From Scytonema hofmannii PCC 7110 (GTDB lineage Bacteria > Cyanobacteriota > Cyanobacteriia > Cyanobacteriales > Nostocaceae): DNA of 64,000 nt. The notes below the pieces were generated by a model that saw nothing but the letters and a program-made list of their open reading frames with translations, was not told where the DNA came from and made no database searches. Both the position numbers and the translations under genes were made by a program. Shown in pieces: positions 55,246 to 63,939 of this stretch; position 1 is the first letter of the stretch, and every line of letters starts with the position of its first letter. The stretch lies in contig NZ_KQ976354.1 in the NCBI RefSeq assembly GCF_000346485.2, forward strand, positions 4,980,436 to 5,044,435. The letters run 5' to 3'.

Positions 55246-57015
55246 TTAGGAAGACAAAACTACGCGAAACCCACAATTGTCATATCCTCCTGGCACATTT
55301 TTACTACGATTTGCACTGCGACATTTTGCAGGATGATCGTACCAAGAACCACCTCGAAGCACCCAGCGATCGCTATCTCCACCCAATTCCCACACACTGC
55401 CATCATTTGGCGCACCAACATAATTATCGTGCCAAGGATCGGCGCACCATTCCCAAACTAAGCCATGCATATCATACAATCCAAATGCATTAGCAATATT
55501 AAAGCTACCTACTGGTGTTGTTTGCTCGCGATATTTACCAGTTGTTGACTTTTCAAAGATATGAATTCCTGCGTAAGTATAATCTCCATTATAATTAGCT
55601 AAATCAGTCGTTATTGTTTCGCCAAAATGGAAAGGTGTTGAAGTTTTGCCACGACAAGCATATTCCCATTCTGCCTCACTAGGTAAACGGTAATTGCGTT
55701 TAGTTGTTTGCAATAGTCTCGCACAAAATTCTTGTGCATCATACCATAAAATATTTTCCACAGGTCTATTTGCACCTTTAAAACCTGATGGATCTGGATT
55801 CAATTTTTTATTGACAGAAGGTAAACCTACAACAGCTTGCCATTGTGCTTGAGTTATGGGAAATTTACTCATGAAAAAAGGTTCTACCGTAACAAAATGC
55901 TGCGGATATTCATCATAAAAACCTTCATGTTCGGGCGATCCCATCATAAAACTACCACCAGGAATTTCCACCATTTCTAAAGTTGCTTCGTTACCCAAGT
56001 CTTGAACAAAAAAGTTAGCTTTATGGCGATCGCGACTAATTTCTTGACCTCGTGCATCTAGATTAACTACAGAAAATTCAAACGATTTTAATTCAATTTT
56101 CTGCTGACCATTCAAATGTTGTAAAACTTCTTCTGCTGATTGATACCTATCTTTAGCAAAATGTTGCAGTAACTTATCCAAAATTTGCTCTAACTCGTTG
56201 CTGATACTAACACCTTTTTCCTGTAAACGTTCCCGCCACAACCATTGAGCATTATAAGCATCATAGAGATTGTCAAAGAAATTTCCCGATGCATCTGCTG
56301 AGGGCAAACATTGAGTTAACAGACGCACGCAAGTTGCACCCAAAGCGTATAAATCGCTAGCTTCACAAACATATCCTTGTATTTGTTCTACAGGTGCATA
56401 ACCGGGAGTATAAATAACCGTACCAGGTTTTAAAGTTGTTTGAGTCACTTGCTTAGCACCGCCAAAATCAATCAATACGAGTTTGCCATCACTTTTGCGG
56501 CGAATAATATTATCCGGTTTAATATCCCTATGGATAACATTACGTTCGTGGATAAATTGGAGAACTGGTAATAAATCCAATAAAAGCTCTCGAATATGAC
56601 TTTCTTCAAAAGAATGTTGTCGAACTTCTTGTACAAGAGTTTGTCCCTCAATAAATTCCTGTACGAGATACAAACTTGTACTTTGTCCAAAGTAAGCAAG
56701 CAATCTCGGAATTTGAGAGTGATCTTCTCCAAGTTCATAAAGCCGCTTAGCTTCTTCCTTAAACAATTCTGCGGATTTAATACGTGCTGTTCCTTGGACT
56801 GGTGGAAAAAATTGCTTAATAACACAGGGTGCTTCCAGTCGATCGACATCTGCGGCTGCATATGTTCTGCCAAAACCCCCTTCTCCCAGTAATCTTTTCA
56901 CATAGTATCGATGTCTCAGGAGGTTGCTAAAATGACTTTGTCCGCAGCTAGTGCAAAATTTGTTGCCATCAGAGTTAAAAGGATTCGAGCATTCAGGATT
57001 TTGGCAGATTAGCAT
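55246..57015 (-). CDS. Ser/Thr protein kinase-FGE (formylglycine-generating enzyme-like) fusion
   Basis: 589 residues. A zinc ribbon ('CQNPEC', 'CTSCG') is followed by a kinase: glycine loop 'LLGEGGFGRTY', Lys in 'CVIKQFF', 'VIHRDIKPDN' and 'LIDFGGAK', so it is predicted active. The C-terminal ~240 residues are an FGE/SUMF1-type C-type-lectin fold: 'MVEIPGGSFMMGSPEH', 'YRLPSEAEWEYACRG', 'FGLYDMHGLVWEWC', 'WVLRGGSWYDHPAKCRSANR' and 'NCGFRVV'. Such fusions are common in cyanobacteria, and the FGE C-terminus is a frequent target of diversity-generating retroelements, but no reverse transcriptase is present here. Its 3' end nearly touches the STAND gene. Confidence 0.9.
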   Translation of the reverse strand: MLICQNPECSNPFNSDGNKFCTSCGQSHFSNLLRHRYYVKRLLGEGGFGRTYAAADVDRLEAPCVIKQFFPPVQGTARIKSAELFKEEAKRLYELGEDHSQIPRLLAYFGQSTSLYLVQEFIEGQTLVQEVRQHSFEESHIRELLLDLLPVLQFIHERNVIHRDIKPDNIIRRKSDGKLVLIDFGGAKQVTQTTLKPGTVIYTPGYAPVEQIQGYVCEASDLYALGATCVRLLTQCLPSADASGNFFDNLYDAYNAQWLWRERLQEKGVSISNELEQILDKLLQHFAKDRYQSAEEVLQHLNGQQKIELKSFEFSVVNLDARGQEISRDRHKANFFVQDLGNEATLEMVEIPGGSFMMGSPEHEGFYDEYPQHFVTVEPFFMSKFPITQAQWQAVVGLPSVNKKLNPDPSGFKGANRPVENILWYDAQEFCARLLQTTKRNYRLPSEAEWEYACRGKTSTPFHFGETITTDLANYNGDYTYAGIHIFEKSTTGKYREQTTPVGSFNIANAFGLYDMHGLVWEWCADPWHDNYVGAPNDGSVWELGGDSDRWVLRGGSWYDHPAKCRSANRSKNVPGGYDNCGFRVVLSS

Positions 57016-57102
57016 AGCGAGCCTTTATTGGCATCTGGTATGAAGTTAGCCCCAGTACTATAGAGTGTAACTCACAGAGTCAGCGAATATATGTACATTT
57101 TC

Positions 57103-57167
57103 TTGTGGTACGGGCGTCCCCGCCCGTACATATAGGAGAGGGCGGGCGAGGACGCCCGTACCACAAG
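57103..57167. repeat. GC-rich palindromic repeat, copy 2
   Basis: TTGTGGTACGGGCGTC ... GACGCCCGTACCACAA, the same family as 4079-4137 and with the same GGGCG interior. It lies between the kinase-FGE start and the GHL10 stop. Confidence 0.75.
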
Positions 57168-57196
57168 GTATGTATGGTCTATTCATCATCAGAATG

Positions 57197-57245
57197 CACT
57201 GGTCACTGGTCACTGGTCACTGGTCACTGATTACTGGTCACTGGT
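57197..57245. repeat. STRR heptamer array (TGGTCAC)
   Basis: About six copies of the GGTCACT heptamer, one diverged (GATTACT). It contains the minus-strand stop codon TGA of the GHL10 gene (57224-57226) and encodes its last six residues. Confidence 0.88.
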
Positions 57246-58570
57246 TCCGGGAAACCATTAATCTCGGTTGTACTAACAGAACGGACTTCAGCCCTAGCAC
57301 GAAGTGCAGGATAAGGAAACAAGCTTTGAAGCCCAGCCAGCCTTTGTGCAGTAGGTTCAGGAGAATAGTTCCACAGGCTTTCCAAGTAAAAGAAGGCGAC
57401 ACCCAAACCGCGTTCTTGAACAGCCCGCACTTGAGCCTTAATTTGTTGAATGGGAACTGGATTATCCCCCACCCCTGCCATAATACCGACTCCAGTGGGA
57501 ATCAATTGTTGTACTTCTTGCATTTCCGGGCGGGAAATCTTTTGGATAAAACTGTCCAGATTGGGGCGATAAACTTGCACAATCAGTTCATCTACAATAT
57601 TCATCCGTACCCAAGTTAGCCAGTCTTGCAGGTGAAACTTGTATGCAAAGTCGTAGTAATTGGGGGAAACAGAAAAAATTGCGTTTGGTTTTCTCTCTTT
57701 TACAGCTAGATTGAGCTGTACCATAAATGACGTGATTTTATCCGCACGCCAGCGCAACCAAGATGGCTCTTGAGGATTACTAGGGGGATTGTTTTTAGTT
57801 TCTTGATTGTACAGTGAAACTGTGTATTTATCGTAGCCAAATTCCGAAGGCAAACTCATGTGATCGTCAAACTGAATGCCATCGACATCATATTGGGTCA
57901 CGATTTCCAGTACAAGATCGCGGATAAATTGCTGTACTTGTGGATGAAAGGGATTGAGCCATGCAACCTCGCCAGCTGCACCGACTGAAGATTGACTGCC
58001 ATCACGCTTTTGAGTTAGCCAATTTGGATGATTCAAGGCTAGTTCTGATGTTTCTGGAGCCATGAAACCAAACTCAAACCAGGGAATCACAAGCAAACCT
58101 TGACTGTGAGCTTGAGCAATCAAGTCCTTTAGTATATCACGTCCATCAGTCCCTTTCAAGACAAAAGGTTGAATACCCTCACGTTTTGCCACAGCGCTAG
58201 GATACATCACATACCCCGAATTCCATACAACAGGATAGATTGTGTTAAAGTTCAACTTCCGCAGTTGAGTCACTGCATCCTGTACTTTAGAACGATCTCT
58301 CATGACATTGAAATCATTGTTTGTCATCCAAACTCCACGAATTTCGTGACGTGGAAGTTGTGCCAATGTGGGAGTGAAGCTGTCTACTAACAGTACCGTA
58401 GTAAACGAAAGTGCAACAAGGAGGGGAAACAGAGATTTGAGTATTCGCCGCCAACCTTGAGTCATGAAACGTGATGTCAATTTCATAGCTTTGAAGAATG
58501 CTGTAACTAACCACACGCCCCAGCGCGTGCTTTCCTGATTCAACCCACCAATCTTATAGTTTACAAGCAT
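57224..58570 (-). CDS. GHL10-type glycoside hydrolase, exported
   Basis: 448 residues with a signal/TM segment ('ILKSLFPLLVALSFTTVLLV') and a family-10-like (GHL10/DUF187) TIM barrel: 'EIRGVWMTNNDFNVM', 'FNTIYPVVWNSGYVMYPS', 'LVIPWFEFGFMAP', 'VDGIQFDDHMSLP' and 'FSVSPNYYDFAYKFHLQDW'. The Asp/Glu residues of these motifs are candidates for the catalytic pair. Likely acts on a cell-envelope glycan. The last residues ('PVTSNQ') come from a heptamer repeat. ATG 58570 is upstream of a basic stretch; a later start near residue 28 is possible. Confidence 0.86.
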   Translation of the reverse strand: MLVNYKIGGLNQESTRWGVWLVTAFFKAMKLTSRFMTQGWRRILKSLFPLLVALSFTTVLLVDSFTPTLAQLPRHEIRGVWMTNNDFNVMRDRSKVQDAVTQLRKLNFNTIYPVVWNSGYVMYPSAVAKREGIQPFVLKGTDGRDILKDLIAQAHSQGLLVIPWFEFGFMAPETSELALNHPNWLTQKRDGSQSSVGAAGEVAWLNPFHPQVQQFIRDLVLEIVTQYDVDGIQFDDHMSLPSEFGYDKYTVSLYNQETKNNPPSNPQEPSWLRWRADKITSFMVQLNLAVKERKPNAIFSVSPNYYDFAYKFHLQDWLTWVRMNIVDELIVQVYRPNLDSFIQKISRPEMQEVQQLIPTGVGIMAGVGDNPVPIQQIKAQVRAVQERGLGVAFFYLESLWNYSPEPTAQRLAGLQSLFPYPALRARAEVRSVSTTEINGFPEPVTSNQ

Positions 58571-58814
58571 TTGTGCTTATTAAAAAATCGAGCGATCGGT
58601 ATTTGTTTGCTTAAGCTGACGCATTGATGTTGTTGCATGAGAAATTTGAAAAAGATGGAGCACGCTTGGGATGGTAGACACAGATATTGAATTATTTGTG
58701 CCAATTCTGGCTTTTCTCTCAAGAATAAATAGTGAATATGTCATATTATGGATGCTGATATTCTTAACTGGATGGTCTAACAATGAACTTTTGAAGAAGC
58801 TTCTGTAAAGGACA

Positions 58815-59798
58815 ATGTATAAAATGAGTCATAAACTCTCCCTTCCAACAATGGGCTGTGGAACTTGGGCATGGGGTAACCGATTGCTCTGGGGATACAA
58901 TGAAAGTATGGATAGCCAATTGCAAGCCGTCTTCGATCTTTGCGTGAGTCATAGTGTAACCTTATTTGATACAGGAGACTCTTACGGAACAGGGAGATTA
59001 AACGGGCGAAGCGAAAAACTCTTGGGAAGGTTTTCCAAAGAATATGTGGGTTCAAACAAAAACGGTATTTGCATTGCTACAAAACTGGCTGCTTATCCGT
59101 GGAGATTGACACGACAGTCAATGGTATCTGCTTGTAAGTCCTCAGCCCAACGTTTGGGAAGAAATGTAGATTTGGTACAAATGCATTGGTCTACGGCAAA
59201 TTATGCTCCTTGGCAAGAAGGCGCACTTTTAGATGGTCTTGCCGATCTTTACGAACAAGGGCTTGTTAATGGAGTGGGTTTATCTAATTATGGACCCAAA
59301 CGGCTCCAATGGGTGTATGAAAGGTTTGCAGAGCGAGGAGTGCCAATCTCAACTCTACAAGTTCAGTATTCGCTGTTGTCTACCTATCCGGTAACTCAAC
59401 TGGAGTTGAAAGAGATATGTGACGAGCTTGGGATCGAATTGATTGCATACAGTCCTCTTGCTTTGGGCTTGTTGACAGGAAAGTATTCTGAAAAAGGACG
59501 TTTTCCCAACGGTATTCGTGGTTTGTTATTTAGGCAACTATTACCAGGAATTCGTCCACTGCTGGCGTGTTTGCGAGAGATAGCGGAAGCAAAAAACAAG
59601 ACGATATCGCAAGTGGCAATCAACTGGTGTATAAGTAAAGGAACTATCCCGATTCCTGGAGCGAAATCTGTGGAGCAAGCAAGGGAGAATATTGGTGCTT
59701 TGGGTTGGCAGTTAGATGCTGGCGAGGTGGCTGAGTTGGATAATGCGGCGGTTGGTTCCAGTAAAAAAATGGTGCAGAATATTTTTCAGACTAAGTAA
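58815..59798 (+). CDS. aldo/keto reductase
   Basis: 327 residues, NADPH-dependent TIM-barrel oxidoreductase. The catalytic tetrad is visible: Asp and Tyr in 'LFDTGDSYGTG', Lys in 'IATKLAAYPW' and His in 'LVQMHWS'. C-terminal nucleotide-binding parts are 'YSPLALGLLTGKY' and 'IPIPGAKSVEQARENIGALGW'. Substrate unknown. ATG 58815 or 58827 could be the start. There is no operon partner. Confidence 0.9.
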   Translation: MYKMSHKLSLPTMGCGTWAWGNRLLWGYNESMDSQLQAVFDLCVSHSVTLFDTGDSYGTGRLNGRSEKLLGRFSKEYVGSNKNGICIATKLAAYPWRLTRQSMVSACKSSAQRLGRNVDLVQMHWSTANYAPWQEGALLDGLADLYEQGLVNGVGLSNYGPKRLQWVYERFAERGVPISTLQVQYSLLSTYPVTQLELKEICDELGIELIAYSPLALGLLTGKYSEKGRFPNGIRGLLFRQLLPGIRPLLACLREIAEAKNKTISQVAINWCISKGTIPIPGAKSVEQARENIGALGWQLDAGEVAELDNAAVGSSKKMVQNIFQTK

Positions 59799-60008
59799 AA
59801 TTAATATTACAAAAAAAATTGCTACTCAGTAGCCGTGTTTGTAAAGTGTGCTGGTAGGACTGAAGGCGCAAATTCGCAACCACGTAAATTTTATTTTTGT
59901 GTTATGCTTATCTCCTAGGATTACATTCGGTATGCAGTTTGTTTTTATCTATTGACAAGTGTTTCTCCGAATCTAACTCTCTATGTCATACGATTCAGGA
60001 GATGTTTT

Positions 60009-60323
60009 ATGTCTATTTATGTTGGTAATTTATCCTATGAGGTTGGAGACAACGACCTCAAGCAGGTTTTTGCAGAATATGGAACGGTCAAGAGCGTTCA
60101 AGTGCCTACAGACCGGGAAACAGGTCGTCCACGGGGTTTCGCCTTTGTAGAAATGTCATCAGATGCAGAAGAAACAGCTGCAATTGAAGGTCTTGACGGT
60201 GCTGAATGGATGGGTCGTAGTTTAAAGGTAAATAAAGCTAAGCCAAAAGAAGATAGAGGTTCTTCATTTGGCGGTGGTGGTAGAAGAGGCAACAACGATG
60301 GGGGATACTCCAGACGTTACTAA
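60009..60323 (+). CDS. RRM-type RNA-binding protein (cyanobacterial Rbp)
   Basis: 104 residues from ATG 60009 (TCAGGAGATG upstream). A single RRM has RNP2 'IYVGNL' and RNP1 'RGFAFVEM', followed by a short Gly-rich tail ('FGGGGRRGN'). In cyanobacteria such proteins are cold-induced and bind RNA; they are frequently next to rpsU, as here. A promoter-like TATGCT sits at 59903, implying a long leader (~100 nt), which is a common feature of cold-regulated genes. A hairpin follows the stop. Confidence 0.92.
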   Translation: MSIYVGNLSYEVGDNDLKQVFAEYGTVKSVQVPTDRETGRPRGFAFVEMSSDAEETAAIEGLDGAEWMGRSLKVNKAKPKEDRGSSFGGGGRRGNNDGGYSRRY

Positions 60324-60346
60324 GCTTTTGAATCTTTGAGTATGTT

Positions 60347-60372
60347 GGGCAGATTTGTTGTCTGCCTTTCTT
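60347..60372 (+). terminator. hairpin after the RRM gene (terminator or attenuator)
   Basis: GGCAGA/TCTGCC (7-nt loop) followed by TTTCTTGCTT. It lies between the RRM gene and rpsU, so some read-through would be needed for rpsU to share the transcript. Confidence 0.6.
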
Positions 60373-60435
60373 GCTTAAGGTTAACTGGATTGTTTATATC
60401 CAGCTACCAACTCAGTTACTTTAGTAGGAGAGAGA

Positions 60436-60627
60436 ATGACCCAAATCATTCCAGGTGAAAATGAAGGAATTGAGTCAGCCTTACGTCGATTTAAGCGAGA
60501 AGTGTCCAAGGCAGGGATTTTTTCAGATATCAAGAAACATCGTCATTTTGAAACACCATCTCAGAAACACAAGCGTAAAGCAGTTGCAAGACATAAGCAG
60601 CAGCGATACTCAAGGCGTTCCCGTTGA
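60436..60627 (+). CDS. rpsU: 30S ribosomal protein S21
   Basis: 63 residues, very basic, with '[21 protein letters not shown]' and '[20 protein letters not shown]', the S21 pattern. AGGAGAGAG lies 6 nt before ATG. The rbp-rpsU pairing is conserved in cyanobacteria. S21 helps mRNA binding at the small subunit. Confidence 0.93.
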   Translation: MTQIIPGENEGIESALRRFKREVSKAGIFSDIKKHRHFETPSQKHKRKAVARHKQQRYSRRSR

Positions 60628-61111
60628 GTAGAAAACTAGCGCGATCGGGTTAATGGTCAATGGTTAGGTAAATAGCCCAAGGTTTTCCTATGGAACAAAG
60701 GGCAAAAAGAAAAGCTGGCACAAAGAGCGATAAGCCGGGTACGGCTTGCGCCAAAGCGATCGCGCTTCAATTCCTGAAAATGGATAGAAAAGGCGATCGC
60801 TCTTGCTTATAAATAAGTTTAGTTTTTCAAATGACATCAGCCATAAGCAGTAGATGGCTCAATCACTTAAGTAAAATTTTACAAAAATTACGGGAAATCT
60901 AAGTTTTTGGTATCCGTGGTAACAAAAAAAATAACAGATACTTCTTCCAAAAGACAGAAGAAATGTCTATTTATAGAATTTATCTTGGGGAAAAGACAGC
61001 AAATGAAGGCTGAAGTGTGAAGTATTAGGTAATTTTAGGAACATCAAGTTTCCAAAAATTACCCCGTTGTTCCTCACCTTGAGAAAGTGGGGTGTCCAAA
61101 CGGAGGTTAAG
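60628..61111. other. intergenic region
   Basis: About 480 bp. A hairpin GCGATAAGCCGGGTACGGCTTGCGC is at about 60727-60751, plus GCGATCGC sites at 60758 and 60796. No ORF stands out. AT-rich from 60800. Confidence 0.45.
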
Positions 61112-62641
61112 ATGAAAACGGATTACCTGATTGTAGGCAGTGGCTTGTCGGCATTGGTATTTGGGTCTTTAATGGCAAAATCCGGTAAGAAAGTTCAAAT
61201 ATTGGAAGCCCATGAATATCCAGGAGGTTTTGGCCACACGTTTACGATGGCAAAAAAATATAAGTTTAATGCCCAACTACATTATGTTTGGGATTGCGGT
61301 GAAGGGCATACTGTGAATCGGGTTTTGAAAAAACTGAACTTGGACAAAGAAGTGACGTTCGATCGCTACGATCCTAACGGTTTCGATCGCATGAGAATGC
61401 CCGACTATTCACTAGACATTCCCTCCGAATCTCAGGAGCTAATCCGACGGCTGTCCGATCTCTTTCCTCAAGATGCCGATCGGATTCGTAAATTTGTCCT
61501 TGAGGTGCAAAAAACCAGCGAAGGATTAAAGAAATTATCACCCCCAGTCATTCCTTCTAAATTATTCAAACATTTTGGTGAAGTGTCCTGTGCCATAATG
61601 TATCTGAACAGCACCCTTCAGGATGTTTTCGACAAGTTCAAACTGCCTAAAGAAGCGCAAACACTTTTAGCACTGCAATGGCCTGATTTTTTGCTACCCC
61701 CAGATCGACTCTCGTTTTACGCTTGGGTCATTTTGTTCACTGGATATCAACAAGGTGCTTTTTATCCCACACAGCATTTTGAGCATGTCATCAATTCATT
61801 AGTCAAGGTTATTGAGGAGAATGGAGGCAAAATTCTTTTCAATCAGGAAGTCACTCATTTTAGAATCGCAAACAAAACCATAACTGAAGTCCAGGCAATC
61901 GATCAAATCACGCATCAAAGCCGTGAATTTACTGGCGAAACAATTATCTGCAATATGGACCCTCAAAAAGCTGCCCGCATGATAGGAGTAGAAAACTTCT
62001 CCAGGACAGTACGCAAGAAGCTCAATTATGAGTATTCCCCCTCCAATTATATGGTCTACTGCGTTGTCAAGGATATCGATCTCCGAGACTATGGGTTTGG
62101 GAAATGGAATACCTTCCATACGGGTCATCGAGATTTGAATGAAGCATTTTATCAAATGTATGAAAAGCATGACTTTTCCAATCCCAGTTTTGCCATCACG
62201 ACACCCACTTTAATGGCAGAAGCTGAGCGCGACTGTCCAGAAGGATGTCAAATTATCGAGTTCTTGACTGTTGCTAATTATGATTACTTTAAACAACTGC
62301 AAGAAACCAATAAAAAGGCTTATAGACATAAAAAAGAAGAAATCTTGAATTCCATTTTAGATGTTGTCGAAAAAAACTATATTCCAAATTTTAGAAAACA
62401 TCTTGTCTTTAAAATCACAGGCAGTCCAACAACCAATGAGCGGTTTTGTTGGTGTCCAAAAGGAAATTCCTATGGTTCCAATCTCACGCCTCGCAATATG
62501 GGAATTGGTAGGCTAAATTACAAGACATCTTTAAAAAATTTCTACTTTTGTAATGCCTCATCCGGTTATCCAGGATTTGCCCCTACATTTTGGACTGGGG
62601 CAATCCTATATCAAACATTGTCGAGAGATTCAATTTTATAA
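61112..62641 (+). CDS. FAD-dependent oxidoreductase, CrtISO/retinol-saturase-like
   Basis: 509 residues from ATG 61112, chosen because GGAGG lies 8 nt upstream; the frame is open to 61067. FAD-binding 'YLIVGSGLSALVFGSLMAKSG' is followed by 'AHEYPGGFGHTF' and 'FNAQLHYVWDCGEGHTVNRV'. The C-terminal 'FYFCNASSGYPGFAPTFWTGA' occupies the place of the FAD-contact motif. It resembles phytoene-desaturase-superfamily proteins but differs from CrtH (34035-35525), so it may act on another isoprenoid or lipid. It is followed after 83 bp by another flavoprotein on the same strand. Confidence 0.85.
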   Translation: MKTDYLIVGSGLSALVFGSLMAKSGKKVQILEAHEYPGGFGHTFTMAKKYKFNAQLHYVWDCGEGHTVNRVLKKLNLDKEVTFDRYDPNGFDRMRMPDYSLDIPSESQELIRRLSDLFPQDADRIRKFVLEVQKTSEGLKKLSPPVIPSKLFKHFGEVSCAIMYLNSTLQDVFDKFKLPKEAQTLLALQWPDFLLPPDRLSFYAWVILFTGYQQGAFYPTQHFEHVINSLVKVIEENGGKILFNQEVTHFRIANKTITEVQAIDQITHQSREFTGETIICNMDPQKAARMIGVENFSRTVRKKLNYEYSPSNYMVYCVVKDIDLRDYGFGKWNTFHTGHRDLNEAFYQMYEKHDFSNPSFAITTPTLMAEAERDCPEGCQIIEFLTVANYDYFKQLQETNKKAYRHKKEEILNSILDVVEKNYIPNFRKHLVFKITGSPTTNERFCWCPKGNSYGSNLTPRNMGIGRLNYKTSLKNFYFCNASSGYPGFAPTFWTGAILYQTLSRDSIL

Positions 62642-62724
62642 AATATCTGTCAGCTTTCAGCATTCAGTTTTTTAACACAAAAATTTTGATTTCGCCAACA
62701 ACGAACGGAGTTGGGTAATGAGAT

Positions 62725-63939
62725 ATGAAAATAGCGATTATTGGTGGCGGTGCAAGCGGTATGGTAACAGCATACCTGCTTGATAAAAAGGGTCACCACG
62801 TCACAGTTTTTGAAAAACAACCCATTTTGGGTGGGCATATTCGGACATTAAATAAAAACGTTAAACCCAATCAATCCGACTGCAATCAGTTTTTAGAAGG
62901 CGGTGTAATCGAATTTCCTTGTGTGTTTCACCACTTCCTGAATTTGATGAAAGAATTGGAAGTTGAGTTAGAACCTGTCAATGTTGGCTCAGCAATGCTG
63001 TTAAAAGATGGCCGTTATTTTCTTTCGGCTTTGATGATCCAAAAGAACTTCACAGGGCTTCGACGTGTCATTGAATATCTTAGGCTTAGGACTTTCTATG
63101 CCTCTTCTTTTGGATTATGGGTAAAGATGCGTTTTATCCAAATGCAGGATCTGTATAATCAGCCAATGTCTCAATATTTGAAACGCCAGTGCATCCAGAA
63201 CTGGTGGCTGAAATTGCTGACCATGTATAGCTACTCAATGCCATTTAATCTAATCGACAATTTCCCGACAGAACTGGCGATTCCCTCCCTAAGAGATTAT
63301 GTCTTTGTAAACTGGGTGAGGATTAAGGGAGGAGTGTATTCCTATATTGAAAAAATTCTGGAACGCTTCAAGGGTGAAATCTTGGTCAATGCCGAGATTA
63401 AAGAAATTTTCAGACAACCTGACTCCGTTAAAATTGGGCTATCGGGTGGTGTCAAGTATCTGTTCGACAAAGTTGTTTTTGCGACGCCTCCCGACCAGGT
63501 AATGCAGTTATTATCCGATCCAACAAATGAAGAAATTAGACGGTTTTCCGGATGGCAGAAAAACCAGGCAAAAACGGTTATACATACAGATACTTCAATG
63601 TATGCCAGACAAGGCATCAAACAATCTTCGGAATTTGATTTTTTCCAAACGGACAACGGATGGGGATATAACGCTTATCTCAACCAGCTTTGTGGAATAT
63701 CATCGTCTCTTCAATACAGTCTGGCTTTTAATCTGGATGATTTGATTGCTAAAGACAAAATCCTTCATATTCAAGAACACCACACTCCCCTCTATACTGT
63801 CAAGTCCTTCAGATACAGAAATGAAGTTATCATCACCAATGGTGAGAACAATACTTACCATGCAGGAGCCTATCTTGCAGATGGATTGCATGAAGGAGCC
63901 ATCACTTCCGCAATCCAGGTTGCTCAACTAATTGGTTAA
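62725..63939 (+). CDS. FAD-dependent amine-oxidase-like protein
   Basis: 404 residues. Rossmann motif 'IAIIGGGASGMVTAYLLDKKG' and 'VFEKQPILGGHIRTL' are typical of the amine-oxidase/protoporphyrinogen-oxidase superfamily; 'HAGAYLADGLHEGAITSAIQVA' is the C-terminal FAD contact. Its neighbour is a carotenoid-isomerase-like flavoprotein, so both may act on the same lipid. The substrate is unknown. The gene ends 61 bp before the window edge. Confidence 0.87.
   Translation: MKIAIIGGGASGMVTAYLLDKKGHHVTVFEKQPILGGHIRTLNKNVKPNQSDCNQFLEGGVIEFPCVFHHFLNLMKELEVELEPVNVGSAMLLKDGRYFLSALMIQKNFTGLRRVIEYLRLRTFYASSFGLWVKMRFIQMQDLYNQPMSQYLKRQCIQNWWLKLLTMYSYSMPFNLIDNFPTELAIPSLRDYVFVNWVRIKGGVYSYIEKILERFKGEILVNAEIKEIFRQPDSVKIGLSGGVKYLFDKVVFATPPDQVMQLLSDPTNEEIRRFSGWQKNQAKTVIHTDTSMYARQGIKQSSEFDFFQTDNGWGYNAYLNQLCGISSSLQYSLAFNLDDLIAKDKILHIQEHHTPLYTVKSFRYRNEVIITNGENNTYHAGAYLADGLHEGAITSAIQVAQLIG

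Noticed and set aside
55246-55400. Diversity-generating retroelement variable region at the FGE C-terminus
   Set aside because: No reverse transcriptase, Avd gene or template repeat in the window; the C-terminus alone is not evidence.
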